Shown: one piece after another, positions 33,343 through 44,126 of the stretch
Position numbering within the stretch: the stretch's first letter is position 1
Layout: each line of letters starts with the position of its first letter
DNA from: Phytopythium helicoides
Lineage: Eukaryota > Oomycota > Peronosporomycetes > Pythiales > Pythiaceae
Length of the DNA stretch: 64,000 nucleotides
Direction: 5' to 3'
Assembly: GCA_024867545.1 (NCBI GenBank)
Contig: JANFNE010000030.1
Location: 62,001-126,000, forward strand
Position numbers and translations under genes: made by a program
Notes under the pieces: model-generated
What the model saw: the letters and a program-made list of their open reading frames with translations, nothing else
The model's database searches: none
What the model was told of the DNA's origin: nothing

Positions 33343-34293
33343 ATGGGGGAGCCCTCGCAGCATCTTCATTCCCCGAGCAGCCAGCCGCTCATGGCGCCAC
33401 CGCCGCTGCTGGTCGTGGGCTCGCGGCTCCACTGGCGAAACCACAGGCGAGACGCGCGCCTCGACGTCGCTGCGCTGCTGGCGCAGGTGCTCGCGTTCTG
33501 CTCGCGCGCCGCGAGCTTCCGCGGCTCGGCGGGCGTCGCGATCGCCGTCGGCGTGCCGGAGGAGGTCGCCGCGCTGCCTCCGCGGGTCAGCGAGCCGCGC
33601 TCCGACTTCAGCGCGTCGGTGGCCGAGTTCCTGCAGCAGCTGCACGCGGCAGTCGCCTCGGGGGTGCGGGCTCCGGATGGCAGGAGCGTGCCGGTCGAGA
33701 TTGTATCCATGCTGCACTGGGGGAGGTTCGTGCCCGCGCTCAACGCGCTCATCTCGACGGCGGCGACGGTGTTCCCCGAGGCCTCGACGCTCCTGCTGCA
33801 GTCGCTTGAGGTTGAGGCGGACGCCGACGCGCTTCAGTTCCTGTGCTCGCACTTTGAGGAGCGCCGCGATCTTGTGGTTGGAGCTGCGCTGCCTGGACAC
33901 GAGTTCTCGCCCTCCGAGGACGGACAGCCGCTGGAGTTGACGGGCACGACCACCCCATGGAACACGCTCGCGTTGTGGAACCTGCGGCAGCTGAGTAAAG
34001 TCGGATTCCCGCTGATAGGAGACGGTCTCCACGTTGATGGGGAGTGCGCTGGTGTCGAGGAGGTGTCTACTATTGCCACGTACCAGCAGCTTTTTGGGGA
34101 CCATGGCACCAGGGCGACTGTACTGCACGTTCCTGGGATTGCGTGGCAGGTTGACGACTTTGATGACCCCAAGCGCCGTGAGTGGCAAGCATCCAAGATG
34201 GCGAGTAAAAACCAGCGTGCAGCCAAGCAAATGGAACGCCTCGGTGTTGCTGCTGGTCGAGTCTACCACCTGGACACATCAGCATCAAGTTGA
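33343..34293 (+). CDS. Conserved-looking protein of unknown function
   Basis: A single frame; the ATG at 33343 (second in the frame) lies 64 bp past the APRT copy 3 stop, giving about 316 aa. Secondary structure appears mixed alpha/beta, with a hydrophobic strand PLLVVGSRLHW at the start, an acidic Leu-rich helix region (TLLLQSLEVEADADALQFL) and the block TTTPWNTLALWNLRQLSKVG followed by FPLIGDG. The end is Lys/Arg-rich (ASKNQRAAKQMERLG). There is no signal peptide or membrane segment. The block PWNTLALWNL has the feel of a nucleotide-sugar or methyltransferase-like fold, but I cannot name a family. It converges on the ABC transporter with 87 bp between stops. Confidence 0.65.
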   Translation: MGEPSQHLHSPSSQPLMAPPPLLVVGSRLHWRNHRRDARLDVAALLAQVLAFCSRAASFRGSAGVAIAVGVPEEVAALPPRVSEPRSDFSASVAEFLQQLHAAVASGVRAPDGRSVPVEIVSMLHWGRFVPALNALISTAATVFPEASTLLLQSLEVEADADALQFLCSHFEERRDLVVGAALPGHEFSPSEDGQPLELTGTTTPWNTLALWNLRQLSKVGFPLIGDGLHVDGECAGVEEVSTIATYQQLFGDHGTRATVLHVPGIAWQVDDFDDPKRREWQASKMASKNQRAAKQMERLGVAAGRVYHLDTSASS

Positions 34294-34380
34294 GGACTAC
34301 CGACATTGGGAATCGACATGCCTACTCTGAAATACACACGCACGCGAGGTCGTAAAGTGCATTTGCGATGTGTCACCCCA

Positions 34381-37300
34381 TCATTTCATCTTTGGTTTTT
34401 CACTATTGGCCGGTTCTGCTGGAGCTTGCTTTCGGCTTGCAAAACTGTTGAAAATCTGCTCCAAACTCGTGTGCGATGCACAGTACTCCTGAACACGTAA
34501 GTCTCCCTTGGCGTTCTCTACGATTTCGAAAAGATCTCCCAGAGATGTATTTGATGCGGCGATTCGGTAGCGGCAGTACCCACCCTGTCGTTCCAGCAGT
34601 ACCACCTCACTCTTGCTCGACGAGCCAAACTGAAGCTGCAGGAACTTCTCAAGCGCTTCCATGCGGTCCTCCACTAACCACCACGCGCACAAGTGCGAAG
34701 TATTAATGCGCTCACGATCTTTCTTCCCGCTGGACGGTGTTATACTGGCAAGGAAGTTCGTTGCTCGTTTAGCATTTCCTAACGCTTCGCACACTTCACT
34801 GATCTTGCTAGTGTCAAAGTCAGGTCCAAAATCTTGCGCCAAACCTGATCGCAAATAACCAATGTCTTCACTTGATGGTGGTTGGAGCTTACAATCCAAC
34901 AGGAATCCGTCGCCGAATCTCGCCTTCAGATGCGGGATCGTCCCTAAGCATTGCAGACGACCATTCACCATGATGCCAGCCCGATTGCACAGCGCTTCAC
35001 ACTCATCCATCGAATGGGTGGTGAGGACAACAGTCGATTTCTTGGATCGAACAGAAACATCAAGAATTACATCCCACAGTTTCCTTCGTGAGTCTGGGTC
35101 CATTCCTGTTGATGGTTCGTCTAAGAAGATAACCTTTGGCTCTCCAAGCATCGCAATCGCAACCGATAGCTTGCGTTTGTTACCGCCACTTAAAGTTCCT
35201 GAAAGTTTTCTCTCGAATGGCACGAGATGAAGCATGCGTAGTAGTCTCTGTATCTCTCGTTCGAGACAGTCTTTAGATTGTCCCAGTCCCTTTAGTTGCC
35301 CATACAGCTCCAGATGCTCTCGCACAGTGAGCAGATCAAGCAGGGCGTCAAACTGGGGACAATATCCAATTGAGCGCCTTGCGTCTCGACGCTGTGAAAG
35401 GATTTCGAACCCGTTCAAATATGCAGTGCCCGCTGATGGTGTGAGATCTCCAGTGAGAATTCGCATGGTTGTTGTTTTTCCAGCGCCATTAATGCCCAGA
35501 AACCCGAAACATTCTCCAGCACCAAGACCAAACGTCAAGTTCTTGACAGCCAATTTGCCGTTCGGATATCGTTTTCGAAGTCCCACTACTTTTACTGGTT
35601 GGGCAAGCAAAGGATCATCCACCTCAACACCACCGTCCTCAACGCGCCGTGACACTCGCTGCGCTTCAGCTCTAATATCCTCATCATCATCGTCGCTGTC
35701 ATCGCTGACGGTCTTGAAGTCGATAGTAGTGTGCTCTTTTTGCTTTCCTTCAACAATTTGCTTCCATCCAAAAAATCTTCGCAAGTAGCTACTCCAATAG
35801 CTATCATGGCGTGCTGATCGACTGACGTACTCGTCTACGACTACCGCAAGCAAGAAATAAAGTGGACCCTCCAATCCGAGGTATACGATTTCAGTACCAG
35901 CGATATCTGCATCGAAGGCACTCACTTTTTCACCACCTGTTAATCCGTAGAGAGCCTTGATGTCTGCTACAATCACACTCAGCAAACCATTTCCCAAAGA
36001 AAAGAGTGGAGATAGTCGCCACAGATAAACTAGCGCATCGTTTGCAGCCTTTGTAGACGTCAGCGTGCTCATCGTGTAGCTGATGAGAATGAGAATGATG
36101 CCCAGCACAAAGTTGATCATGATTGTATAGAGCAGGCAAGCTCGTGGGTCCTTCATTATGTGGGAGAGTAAATATGTCCACGGGGCCATCGATGTGCCAA
36201 AAAGTACAAATAGTGCCACAACAGCGCTGGAGACGTCCTGGGTGCAGGTGGAACAAGCTCCAGTGCTTTTACTGAGCGAAGAAGAAACACCAAATGACCG
36301 CAGCAAGATGATGGCAACCCCCATTGGTACGAAATATAACGCCAAGTCGTAGACAAAGTTTGCGAGCCAGTAAGCAGGCAAAGAAACTCCCGATAGCAAT
36401 TGCTGGTATTTTGCATTTTGCCCGTCTTGCTTTTCACGCACTAGAAATGGCATGGCAGATGCTGGGATGAATGTGAATGCGATCACGACAAAAATTACTG
36501 CCGGTAGGCTAAGGAATGAGGTGAACAGTGACCGTGTCTTGAAAGACAAAGGAAGTGGATGCGATGCTACTCGGATTGCTATGCGCTCTATCTCAGTCTG
36601 ACTCAACGGGCTTCCTATGTTTGCCGCATGAGCAACAAGGATGGAGCGGTGAATCGCTTCATCCATCATAGTCTTGTAGATTGGCGGTGCATGGGTCGAT
36701 GACGTGTTTACAAGAAGATTGTATCCTAGGATATTGTCAGCATAGTTTCCATAAACAACATAGCCACCGTATTGACCATCTACTAGTCTTGCATCCGGAG
36801 ACAAGCCATTTGACTCACCATCGATCGCAGTTGTAAACGGCGCAGCGACGCCGTATCCATTCTCAAAAGCTAGTTCTCCGAAGCGCAAGCAATGGCCACT
36901 ACTGTCGTTAGCCGCATAATCTGATTTAGCATATGATACTCCGAAGACGATTGGTTCCGACGAAGCATCGTACACCTGGTCTGGTTCTACGACCTCAAAT
37001 ACTTTGCCACCGCTAAATCTATCAAGAACGTCAGCAAACGATGATACAGCTAGAGTTTCTCCTGGGAAACTGATTGGGATCGGTGTGCTGTTGCCGAACC
37101 GGTACTCACTGTCTGTGAGCAGTTGCTTTTTTGGGTCATTTCTGAGAAAGAGGCTCTGCCGGAGTGCTGCTAGCCCGGCAAAGATGACGATAATCGGCAA
37201 CAACGTGCGAAAGAGCAGCATATTACTGTCTCGCTTACCGTACAACAAACGCTTCTTGACAAGTGCTACAAATTGTTGCATCAAAACTTTGCGCTTGCAT

Positions 37301-40300
37301 CCACATACCGATTGCAGGGCAACGTTTGTAGCTTCTCCAGTTTGGTTTGTCTTGCAAAACCCTTTTGGATCCGAACTGGTTTCCACTCCAATTGCTACTT
37401 GAGTTTCAGGCCCGTCATTGCCAGAATGAGCCGAGCGTTGCTCTGGTTGCAAGACTTTCAGAAATACTTCCTCCAGAGTGGTCACGGAAATAGCATATGA
37501 AGCGATGCTAAAAAATTCCTGGTTGGAGTCAAGCTCCCGGAAAAGTATTGGAAATGCACCAGCGCTCTCAAACGGTAGCTGCATCATCAGCTCTGTCCCA
37601 ATACTGGAGGCAATACGAGCTAGTGGAACGTGAGTTCGCACTAGATCTATTAGCTTAGCGACTTCGATCTGATTTTGGTCCATGCGTGTGATGCAAAGTC
37701 GATATCCAACTCCAAAGTGGTTTTTCAAAAACAAAGGCGAGCCGACACATCGAAGGGATCCTTCGGCAAGGATTGCAATGCGATCTCCAAGAACATCAGC
37801 TTCATCCATGAAGTGAGTTGTTAGCACCACAACACGACCTTTTCGGCTGCTGCGAATGAGATCCCATGTGCTCCGACGACTGTATGGGTCCATGCCCGAC
37901 GTTGGCTCGTCTAGAAAAACTACCTTACTTTCACCAAGGAATGCTATGGCCAACGACAAGCGCCTTTGCATCCCACCAGATAGAGCATCGGCACGAGTCC
38001 GGCGCTTTGCTTGCAAGCCAACATCAGCAATCTTGGCATCCACTTCATTCCTCAGCTCATTTGCATGCTCAATCCCTTTAATCTGACCGTACAATTGAAG
38101 GTGCTCCTCGACAGTAAGCTCAGGATATAGCACACTGGCCTGCGGACAGTAGCCGAGTGATTCTCGAACGCGCTCCATACTAGTGGAGATTGGATGACCG
38201 CAAATCCAAGCCTCTCCACCAGACGGAGCCGTCATCCCGGTCAGTATTGACATGAGAGTTGATTTACCAGCACCGTTGTGTCCTAGCAAGCACGTCACTT
38301 GCCCTTCATACAAACTTAAGCTGAGGTTATTGACCGCAATTCTAACCCCTCCACCTTGTTTCGCAAACTGCTTCGTTAGCCCGAGAATTACAATGGCACG
38401 AGAGTCTTGCTCTTGGCGGCTTAAATCTTCCCCGACTTGCTCGAAGTACTCGGAATGACTACCTTTTGTATTTCCACCATTGTCAGCAACCTTGGACGTA
38501 AAAACTGTTGTAGAAGCCGTCATCTGGGAAGGACAACAGCTCCATGGTTGCCGCCGCCAGTAAGCTGGAGAAAGGAAGAAATACCATTTTTCAGGCACAC
38601 CAAACTCCTGGGGAATAACCGTTTGGGCATATACCGCGACGAGGATGTACAGCAAAAAATCTAGGAACTGCATGTAGATTGCAGTCTCGAAGCGAAAACC
38701 ACCTACTAACTCCTGAGCATTTTCTTTTGTCACACCTACACTTACAGCCTCGAGCCGTGCAAGGGTGTCAATTCCTTGAGCGAGCGCAACAGGACTTAGA
38801 AGTGAGCCGAATATACGATGGAACTCTCCCGTGTCGTCACCGAAGCTATAAGAAACAAAGAATATCATGAAAAACGTTGCCATACCGACGAACGACCCCG
38901 ATCGTGCTCGCGAGAAGAAGGCGCTCACGAGAAAAGCAAAGCTAAAGCTACTGAGAGCAAATGTGAAGAAGAAGGCAAATATCAGCCCTGCGTCCGAATT
39001 GGGGAAGAGTAGCGCGTGGGCACCAATGGTCTGCAGCACAGTCGCGGCAGCTAGGAGAATAACATATGTCAACATCCAAGACAGGAAAAGCATCGAATCG
39101 TTTATGCCGAATATTCGCATTAGTTCTCTTGATCGGGTTTCTTTCTCGGTCAAGAATGCTACAATCATGCGCGACACTGTGTACAGGTAGGAGAGCACAA
39201 AGCCAACTGGAAACACGATTCGCACTTTGTCATAGAATGGCGCATACCGAAATGCTGGGGTTGGCGCCACAAACACAGCTCCTCCTAGGTGGGCTTGAGG
39301 GGCTATGCGGAGCGTCTTGAGTAGTTGTTCTTTGCTCTCGTCCGGAATTGTTGCAGCAGACACGTCGTCGCTCAGGACGGAGCTATTACCGCCTAGCAAG
39401 CTCTCTGGTAAAATTGTCTTTACTGTGTTGATGATATCGAAAGCTGAGCTGAGCACCATATCGTTCGCGACTTGCTCCAGTAGTCGCTCATCTTCCTCGA
39501 CTGATGCATTACTGACAGACTCAGAAAGCTGGCATTTGCCACTGGTCGTTCTAGTGACTGCATCCCACTCAGGCATGCAGTTAAGAAATCGCACAATTGC
39601 CGTCTGAAGTGTCATGAATCCTCTTGTCGCATAGCTAAGTGTTGCGCTGGTATCAAGAGCTTTGTCGGATGCAGATGCTAGAGCTGAGTCACGTCGGGTG
39701 TGCGGCACACAGGATGGGAAGCCAGATCCAGCACGAGTCGCATTCAAACGGAGTGAGTACGCGACCGGATGACCTCTTGTGTCACCAATTGAATCCTCTG
39801 AAGGAAACTCATCAAATGAGATGGCAGCGTAAATCTTGGGCTTCGTTGAGCTCAAGCCGTAGTCCTCGCTCGTCATGTATGCTTCCAGCGCTGACTCATT
39901 ATCGAAGAAAAGCCGCGAGTCACCAAATGATGGTGCCGTAAGTAGAGATATGCCGTAGACACTAGGTGCAAGCGCCAACCGAGGATGCCACTGCTCCATG
40001 CTAGCAGAAAAATAGTTGCGCGTGTAGGCGTTGTCAGGAGTTATTGCAAGGCGATATGGCACGACACGGCTCCGACACTCGACAGGAACCGCGAAGGTGG
40101 AGGTACCGACTGGACCAGTGTATCCAAGCAGCACGAACTTGAGTGCGCAAGCAAGTAGGTCGTCGCTGCTTAGCTCGTTGAGTCGATCAGCCTCCAGAAA
40201 GCCCTGGAGCGCCATACTTACGAGCAACCCGGGCATGGTGGACTCGGTGAAGTAGAACTTTGGCAAGCGCAAGGCCGTGGAAAGTTGCAGCAGCAGCGCG

Positions 40301-40647
40301 GTGGATGACATGGAGCCTGATGAGGACGAGGAGGGGTCGCTCGAGGACAAAATGTTGTCCGAGGACATCCCGGCGCTCTCCAAGGTGGCGTTGAGCTCAG
40401 TCATGAGATCTGTGAGTGCGAAGAGGCTCCAGCTCGTGCCGCGCTCGGAGTCCGAGGCGTTGGCCGTGGCTGTCGCCCATCCCGCAGGGATCTCGAGGTC
40501 TGTGTCTAGCCTCTTGAGCAGCGCGAAGAGCAGGATGCACAGCAGCGGGTTGACAACCTCGCTCCACGTCGCCACGGGATGTCTCTTCTTGAGCGTCCAG
40601 TTCTTGCCCAGCAGCGCGCTTAGCACCGCCCACCTCCCCATGATCAA
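34381..40647 (-). CDS. Full-length ABC transporter, subfamily A
   Basis: An intronless 2088-aa frame with the ABCA layout of two TM domains and two nucleotide-binding domains. A first TM helix (PLLCILLFALL) precedes a large extracytosolic loop, then a cluster of helices. NBD1 has Walker A GHNGAGKST (about 788), signature LSGGMQRR (about 887) and Walker B VVFLDEPTSGMD (about 910). A second TM half with its own large loop follows. NBD2 has GINGAGKTT (about 1716), LSGGNKRK (about 1818) and VIFLDEPSTGMD (about 1840). Both sites look catalytically intact. The family moves lipids or sterols across membranes. The ATG sits 90 bp from the end of a small minus-strand gene upstream. Confidence 0.95.
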   Translation of the reverse strand: MIMGRWAVLSALLGKNWTLKKRHPVATWSEVVNPLLCILLFALLKRLDTDLEIPAGWATATANASDSERGTSWSLFALTDLMTELNATLESAGMSSDNILSSSDPSSSSSGSMSSTALLLQLSTALRLPKFYFTESTMPGLLVSMALQGFLEADRLNELSSDDLLACALKFVLLGYTGPVGTSTFAVPVECRSRVVPYRLAITPDNAYTRNYFSASMEQWHPRLALAPSVYGISLLTAPSFGDSRLFFDNESALEAYMTSEDYGLSSTKPKIYAAISFDEFPSEDSIGDTRGHPVAYSLRLNATRAGSGFPSCVPHTRRDSALASASDKALDTSATLSYATRGFMTLQTAIVRFLNCMPEWDAVTRTTSGKCQLSESVSNASVEEDERLLEQVANDMVLSSAFDIINTVKTILPESLLGGNSSVLSDDVSAATIPDESKEQLLKTLRIAPQAHLGGAVFVAPTPAFRYAPFYDKVRIVFPVGFVLSYLYTVSRMIVAFLTEKETRSRELMRIFGINDSMLFLSWMLTYVILLAAATVLQTIGAHALLFPNSDAGLIFAFFFTFALSSFSFAFLVSAFFSRARSGSFVGMATFFMIFFVSYSFGDDTGEFHRIFGSLLSPVALAQGIDTLARLEAVSVGVTKENAQELVGGFRFETAIYMQFLDFLLYILVAVYAQTVIPQEFGVPEKWYFFLSPAYWRRQPWSCCPSQMTASTTVFTSKVADNGGNTKGSHSEYFEQVGEDLSRQEQDSRAIVILGLTKQFAKQGGGVRIAVNNLSLSLYEGQVTCLLGHNGAGKSTLMSILTGMTAPSGGEAWICGHPISTSMERVRESLGYCPQASVLYPELTVEEHLQLYGQIKGIEHANELRNEVDAKIADVGLQAKRRTRADALSGGMQRRLSLAIAFLGESKVVFLDEPTSGMDPYSRRSTWDLIRSSRKGRVVVLTTHFMDEADVLGDRIAILAEGSLRCVGSPLFLKNHFGVGYRLCITRMDQNQIEVAKLIDLVRTHVPLARIASSIGTELMMQLPFESAGAFPILFRELDSNQEFFSIASYAISVTTLEEVFLKVLQPEQRSAHSGNDGPETQVAIGVETSSDPKGFCKTNQTGEATNVALQSVCGCKRKVLMQQFVALVKKRLLYGKRDSNMLLFRTLLPIIVIFAGLAALRQSLFLRNDPKKQLLTDSEYRFGNSTPIPISFPGETLAVSSFADVLDRFSGGKVFEVVEPDQVYDASSEPIVFGVSYAKSDYAANDSSGHCLRFGELAFENGYGVAAPFTTAIDGESNGLSPDARLVDGQYGGYVVYGNYADNILGYNLLVNTSSTHAPPIYKTMMDEAIHRSILVAHAANIGSPLSQTEIERIAIRVASHPLPLSFKTRSLFTSFLSLPAVIFVVIAFTFIPASAMPFLVREKQDGQNAKYQQLLSGVSLPAYWLANFVYDLALYFVPMGVAIILLRSFGVSSSLSKSTGACSTCTQDVSSAVVALFVLFGTSMAPWTYLLSHIMKDPRACLLYTIMINFVLGIILILISYTMSTLTSTKAANDALVYLWRLSPLFSLGNGLLSVIVADIKALYGLTGGEKVSAFDADIAGTEIVYLGLEGPLYFLLAVVVDEYVSRSARHDSYWSSYLRRFFGWKQIVEGKQKEHTTIDFKTVSDDSDDDDEDIRAEAQRVSRRVEDGGVEVDDPLLAQPVKVVGLRKRYPNGKLAVKNLTFGLGAGECFGFLGINGAGKTTTMRILTGDLTPSAGTAYLNGFEILSQRRDARRSIGYCPQFDALLDLLTVREHLELYGQLKGLGQSKDCLEREIQRLLRMLHLVPFERKLSGTLSGGNKRKLSVAIAMLGEPKVIFLDEPSTGMDPDSRRKLWDVILDVSVRSKKSTVVLTTHSMDECEALCNRAGIMVNGRLQCLGTIPHLKARFGDGFLLDCKLQPPSSEDIGYLRSGLAQDFGPDFDTSKISEVCEALGNAKRATNFLASITPSSGKKDRERINTSHLCAWWLVEDRMEALEKFLQLQFGSSSKSEVVLLERQGGYCRYRIAASNTSLGDLFEIVENAKGDLRVQEYCASHTSLEQIFNSFASRKQAPAEPANSEKPKMK

Positions 40648-40737
40648 TGAATCTGCAGGCAGCGAGTCGAGTACAGCAAACGTTTCTCCCGCTCAGCGCG
40701 TCGGTTTCCATCCGGCTCTACATTTAGCGCGGGCCCC

Positions 40738-41024
40738 TCAGGCCTTGCTCGCCTTCTCCTTCTCCTCGCGCTTCTTCTTGGCCGCCGCGATCTGCGCCTC
40801 CGCAGCCGCTGGTAAGTACCAACCCTCGCTCGCCGCCTTTCTGTGAAGCTTCCACGCCGCACCTTGGCGTCCATGGCCTCCCGCCGGCTGCCGAACTTGC
40901 GGTTCTTGTGGTGCACGCGCGTCGCCTGCCCGCTCGCCTGCGTGGCCGCGATCGCCTGCGCCGCCGTCTCCTCGCACGCCGCCTTGAGCGCCGCCGCCAC
41001 GCGCCGCTGCTGCTGGTCCGCCAT
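40738..41024 (-). CDS. Small basic protein with broken reading frame
   Basis: The ATG at 41024 has a good context (GCATGGCG) and opens MADQQQRRVAAALKAACEE through HHKNRKFGSRREAMDAK. About 54 codons in, the natural-looking continuation (KLHRKAASEGWYLPAAAEAQ, then a Lys/Glu-rich tail ending at a TGA at 40738) is in another frame. Either a short intron joins the parts (donor GTGCGG after MDAK with a weak GCGGAG acceptor gives 73 aa) or a single base is missing near 40860, which would give about 95 aa. Without either, the frame runs on as an implausible Arg-rich tail to 40644. The protein is small, Ala-rich and highly charged. I do not recognise it. Confidence 0.45.
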
Positions 41025-41212
41025 GCCGCTTTGTTGCGTACCAACCTGCCGCAAAAAAGAAAAAAAAAGGGGGAACTTACTGACTACCTGGAAGTCAGGA
41101 TCGCGACGCCACTGAGATGGTGATCTAGAAGGTCTCATCGCCGGATCGTCAGGACCGCCGGCCGCCCGCCCTCGCTGGGCTCGCGCTGCGCTCGCTGGAG
41201 CGCCGGGAGGCG

Positions 41213-43284
41213 ATGGCCGTGACGCCGACGCGTCGCTCGGCGACGTCCGTGAAGAAAGCGGCTGCGAGCATTGACGGTAGGCCGAGCAATCGCCGGCTAA
41301 AGTTGGCGACTGGAGAAGCGGGTCGGAGGCTGATTTGGTGGCTGTGATGTGCTGTCCAGCGCCAGTGTGGAGGAGCTACCTGGCTATTAGAAGCGACGAG
41401 TCGAGCGCGAGCGGGCTTGGCGTGGTGCCCAAGGCCAAGAAGAGGGGAAAGCCGGCGGCGGGTGGCAAGCTGCTGCAGCTGCCGACGCCGCCAATTGCTG
41501 CTGGAGAGCCTGGAGCCGCGACGACCGAGCGCGTGCGGAAGTACTGGGAGCAGCTCACACCTGCTGAGAGGCAGCAAGTGCTGTTCTTGGATGAGCCAGA
41601 CCTCGTTAAACAGCTCTACAAGCTCAACCTGAGTCTGCTCTGCGTTGGCCTCATGCAGCGACACCTCAAGGCGAATGCTCGAAATGGTGGTTCAACAGCA
41701 ACTCCAGCGCCAAACACAGTCGCTGAAGCCCAACCCATGCGTTCTGCTGCAACAGAAACAACTGCAGCTTTGGCGGAAGCAGTAAAGTCAAAATCGTCAA
41801 CCCCGACAGCACGACCATTGCTGTCGTCGACAGATGACCCAACCGAGAAGACTTACGAGCTGCTGGAGGCAATGGAGTTCATGGATATTGGCACAGGTAA
41901 GTCTATCCGCCTGTGAATGCTTCCGCAGCTCGTTTTTTTTTTGACTCGCAATATGTCATCACAAATAGGCATTCTGACTGTCAAGAACGAGCTCGTCGAG
42001 AGCACTGAGCGGCTGTTCTCGCTCGTGGGGGACGTGCTCAATGGCTTCTTATCATCAGTGCACGTATTGACAGAAGCGCAGTTCCAGAAACTGTTTGTTA
42101 CTGAGAGTGAGGTCATCAACACGTGGGAGGACTACCAGAGGCTCATCGGCATGCTTGTCGAGCAGGTACGCAAAATCAGTGTCACAAAGCTTGTAGCTGC
42201 AACACTGACCTTATCACCATTATCATTATAGCTAATACTGAAAAGCTATGTCACCTACTTGGAGAAGAAAGCGTTGCAGCAAATGGAAGAGCTCTTACTA
42301 GAAGAGTCGCAGATTGACAACTCTCGTAGAAGCGCGCCAGGTAGTGAGAAGAAGGCAAAAAAGAAGGCAAAGAAGACGAAAAAGAAGAAAGCCAAGAGTT
42401 CCAGTGTGGATAAAACCTCTGTTATCAAGCCAACGAAGGCCCCGTCTTCCCATACTGACTGCAGCGACTTTATAGACGACCTCGACGACGAGCTTGACGC
42501 TAATGATGGTGATTTTTCGCCAACCACTTCCAAAGCCGATGCCAAAATTGATTACGGATTCGAAGAGCCCGAACCAGAAGATATTGACGCCAAGAAATTA
42601 GTTAGCAATAATCTCCAAGGCTTGACATTGTCAGGACTGAACCCGAATGCAGCAGCCTTCCACCCACAGCGAAGCAACTCGCCTACCCAGAAGTCGACTA
42701 TGCGAAAGCGGAAGCTCGACAAGTACATCATTCGCGTCCCTGCTGAAGATATCGAAGACAGCGAAAACCCTGACATGCACTTTGGCCAGCGGTGCTCGAC
42801 TCTTGACCCTGATGAGCAGGACACGTCAGACGACGACCCCGACTTGGCTCGCTGGACCAAGCAGCGCCGGTTCGAGGATGACGCGCACCTCGAATGGCAA
42901 CTACAGCAAGTGTATGCATCGACATCTGCGCTCTTTGGCTGGGATTTTTCGCAGCAGCGTGAGCTTCCCGATGCGATGCCTCCCGGAGGTCTGCCGTGGA
43001 ACGACTCGACTTTCTGGCGCACGGCTCCTCAAGACGTCGTGCGGTACTTTTCTCCAGGCTACGGTGAGCCGTTTGGGGGCCAGTTCATGGCGCCGCCGGC
43101 TCCACCTCCGTCACTGTACTACTTCAATCCGCAGCCGTTCCCGTTCTACCCTGCCGGTCCGTCGTTCGCCGCCGAGGGTCCTCTGCCTCACGACGCGTTC
43201 GCGTATTCCGGCGCAGTGGTGTCCTCTCCAGATTTCTCCTCCGTCCCACCCCCGAGCAGCGCCGCCGCCGAGCCCATGGACTAG
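41213..43284 (+). CDS. Four-exon Lys- and Pro-rich protein of unknown function
   Basis: Exons 41213..41276, 41360..41896, 41969..42165 and 42232..43284 join with consistent phases (1, 1, 0), about 616 aa. The N-terminal region has a helical block around TTERVRKYWEQLTPAERQQV and KQLYKLNLSLLCVGLMQRH; exon 3 encodes another helical region (VKNELVESTERLFSLVGDVL). Then comes a strongly basic stretch (KKAKKKAKKTKKKKAK), a likely nuclear localisation signal, an acidic zone and a Pro/Phe/Tyr-rich C-terminus. The domain order recalls large nuclear proteins of the NST1/FAM193 kind, but I have no decisive motif. The first small exon is inferred from a GTAGGC donor and a GTCCAG acceptor. Confidence 0.7.
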
Positions 43285-43496
43285 TACGCCAGTCGCTTGC
43301 TGTAGATCTCCCTCCCATGTACCGTACCGATCGAAATGTATCATGACTCCCACCGCAACCACTTCAACGCGGTCAAGTTCACAAAGTGTGCGCCACACCA
43401 CGTCGCACCTAGCCGAGCGTCCACCGTAGCCTCCGTCCATCCATCGCCGTTGACTGGCGGGGGGCTCAATCCGATCGGCTGCCAGGCGACGAGCTC

Positions 43497-44007
43497 ATGG
43501 CGCTGCGAGTGGCGCGCGAACTGAGCGCGCGCGCGTCGCCCGCGCTGTTCGAGGCCGCGGGCGTGCGCGCGTTCGCCGCCAAGAAGAAGGAGAAGAAGAG
43601 CAAGGGCAAGAAGGGCGGCGAGGACGCCAACTTCGAGCAGATGCTGCGCGCCATCAAGGGCCAGTACCCGGACGCGTGCGTGCGGATGGCGGGGGAGAGA
43701 GATGGAGGTCGGGGCTGACGGTCGCTCGTGTGCGCGCAGAGAGGAGTGGACGCCCGAGGAGCTCGCGCGCTTCCAGGCCGTGGGCCACCGCTACAACGTG
43801 CAGACCACGATCGAGCACAACCACTTCATGCGCGACCTGCAGACAAAGATCGACCTCAAGTGGGACGCCATCAACGCGCTGCCCGCGCACCTGCAGCAGG
43901 AGGCGCTCCAGGAGGACGACGCGCCAGTGCCCGAGACGCGGACCATGGCCACCTGGACCCCGCCCATCGACGGCTTCCGGCGGTACACGGACGAGGGCGA
44001 GGAGTAG
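43497..44007 (+). CDS. Probable mitochondrial ribosomal protein mL40-like
   Basis: Two exons, 43497..43675 and 43740..44007, with a 64-bp intron; the join reads PDA|EEWTPEEL and yields 148 aa. The N-terminus (MALRVARELSARASPALF) is a mitochondrial presequence type, followed by a Lys-rich segment (KKKEKKSKGKKGG). The body is a long charged helix (FQAVGHRYNVQTTIEHNHF) and the C-terminus has TMATWTPPIDGF, like the PPI motif near the end of mL40 (human MRPL40, yeast Mrpl28). Size and composition fit a mitochondrial large-subunit protein. The family assignment rests on that tail motif and overall pattern, so it is tentative. Confidence 0.6.
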
Positions 44008-44126
44008 AGCCACCTATCTGCTCGCCTCACCCTCGCCGCGCCGCCGCTCGACCGGGGAAATACACTAGATTCCGACAGGGACGCGCCACCTTCCTGCTTC
44101 GCGTTTCAACTATGGTACTTCTACTG

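Noticed and set aside
33337..34269. 310-codon minus-strand ORF opposite the unknown gene
   Set aside because: It is Arg/Gln-rich and low in complexity, as expected for the complement of a GC3-biased gene; the plus frame has a balanced, globular composition.
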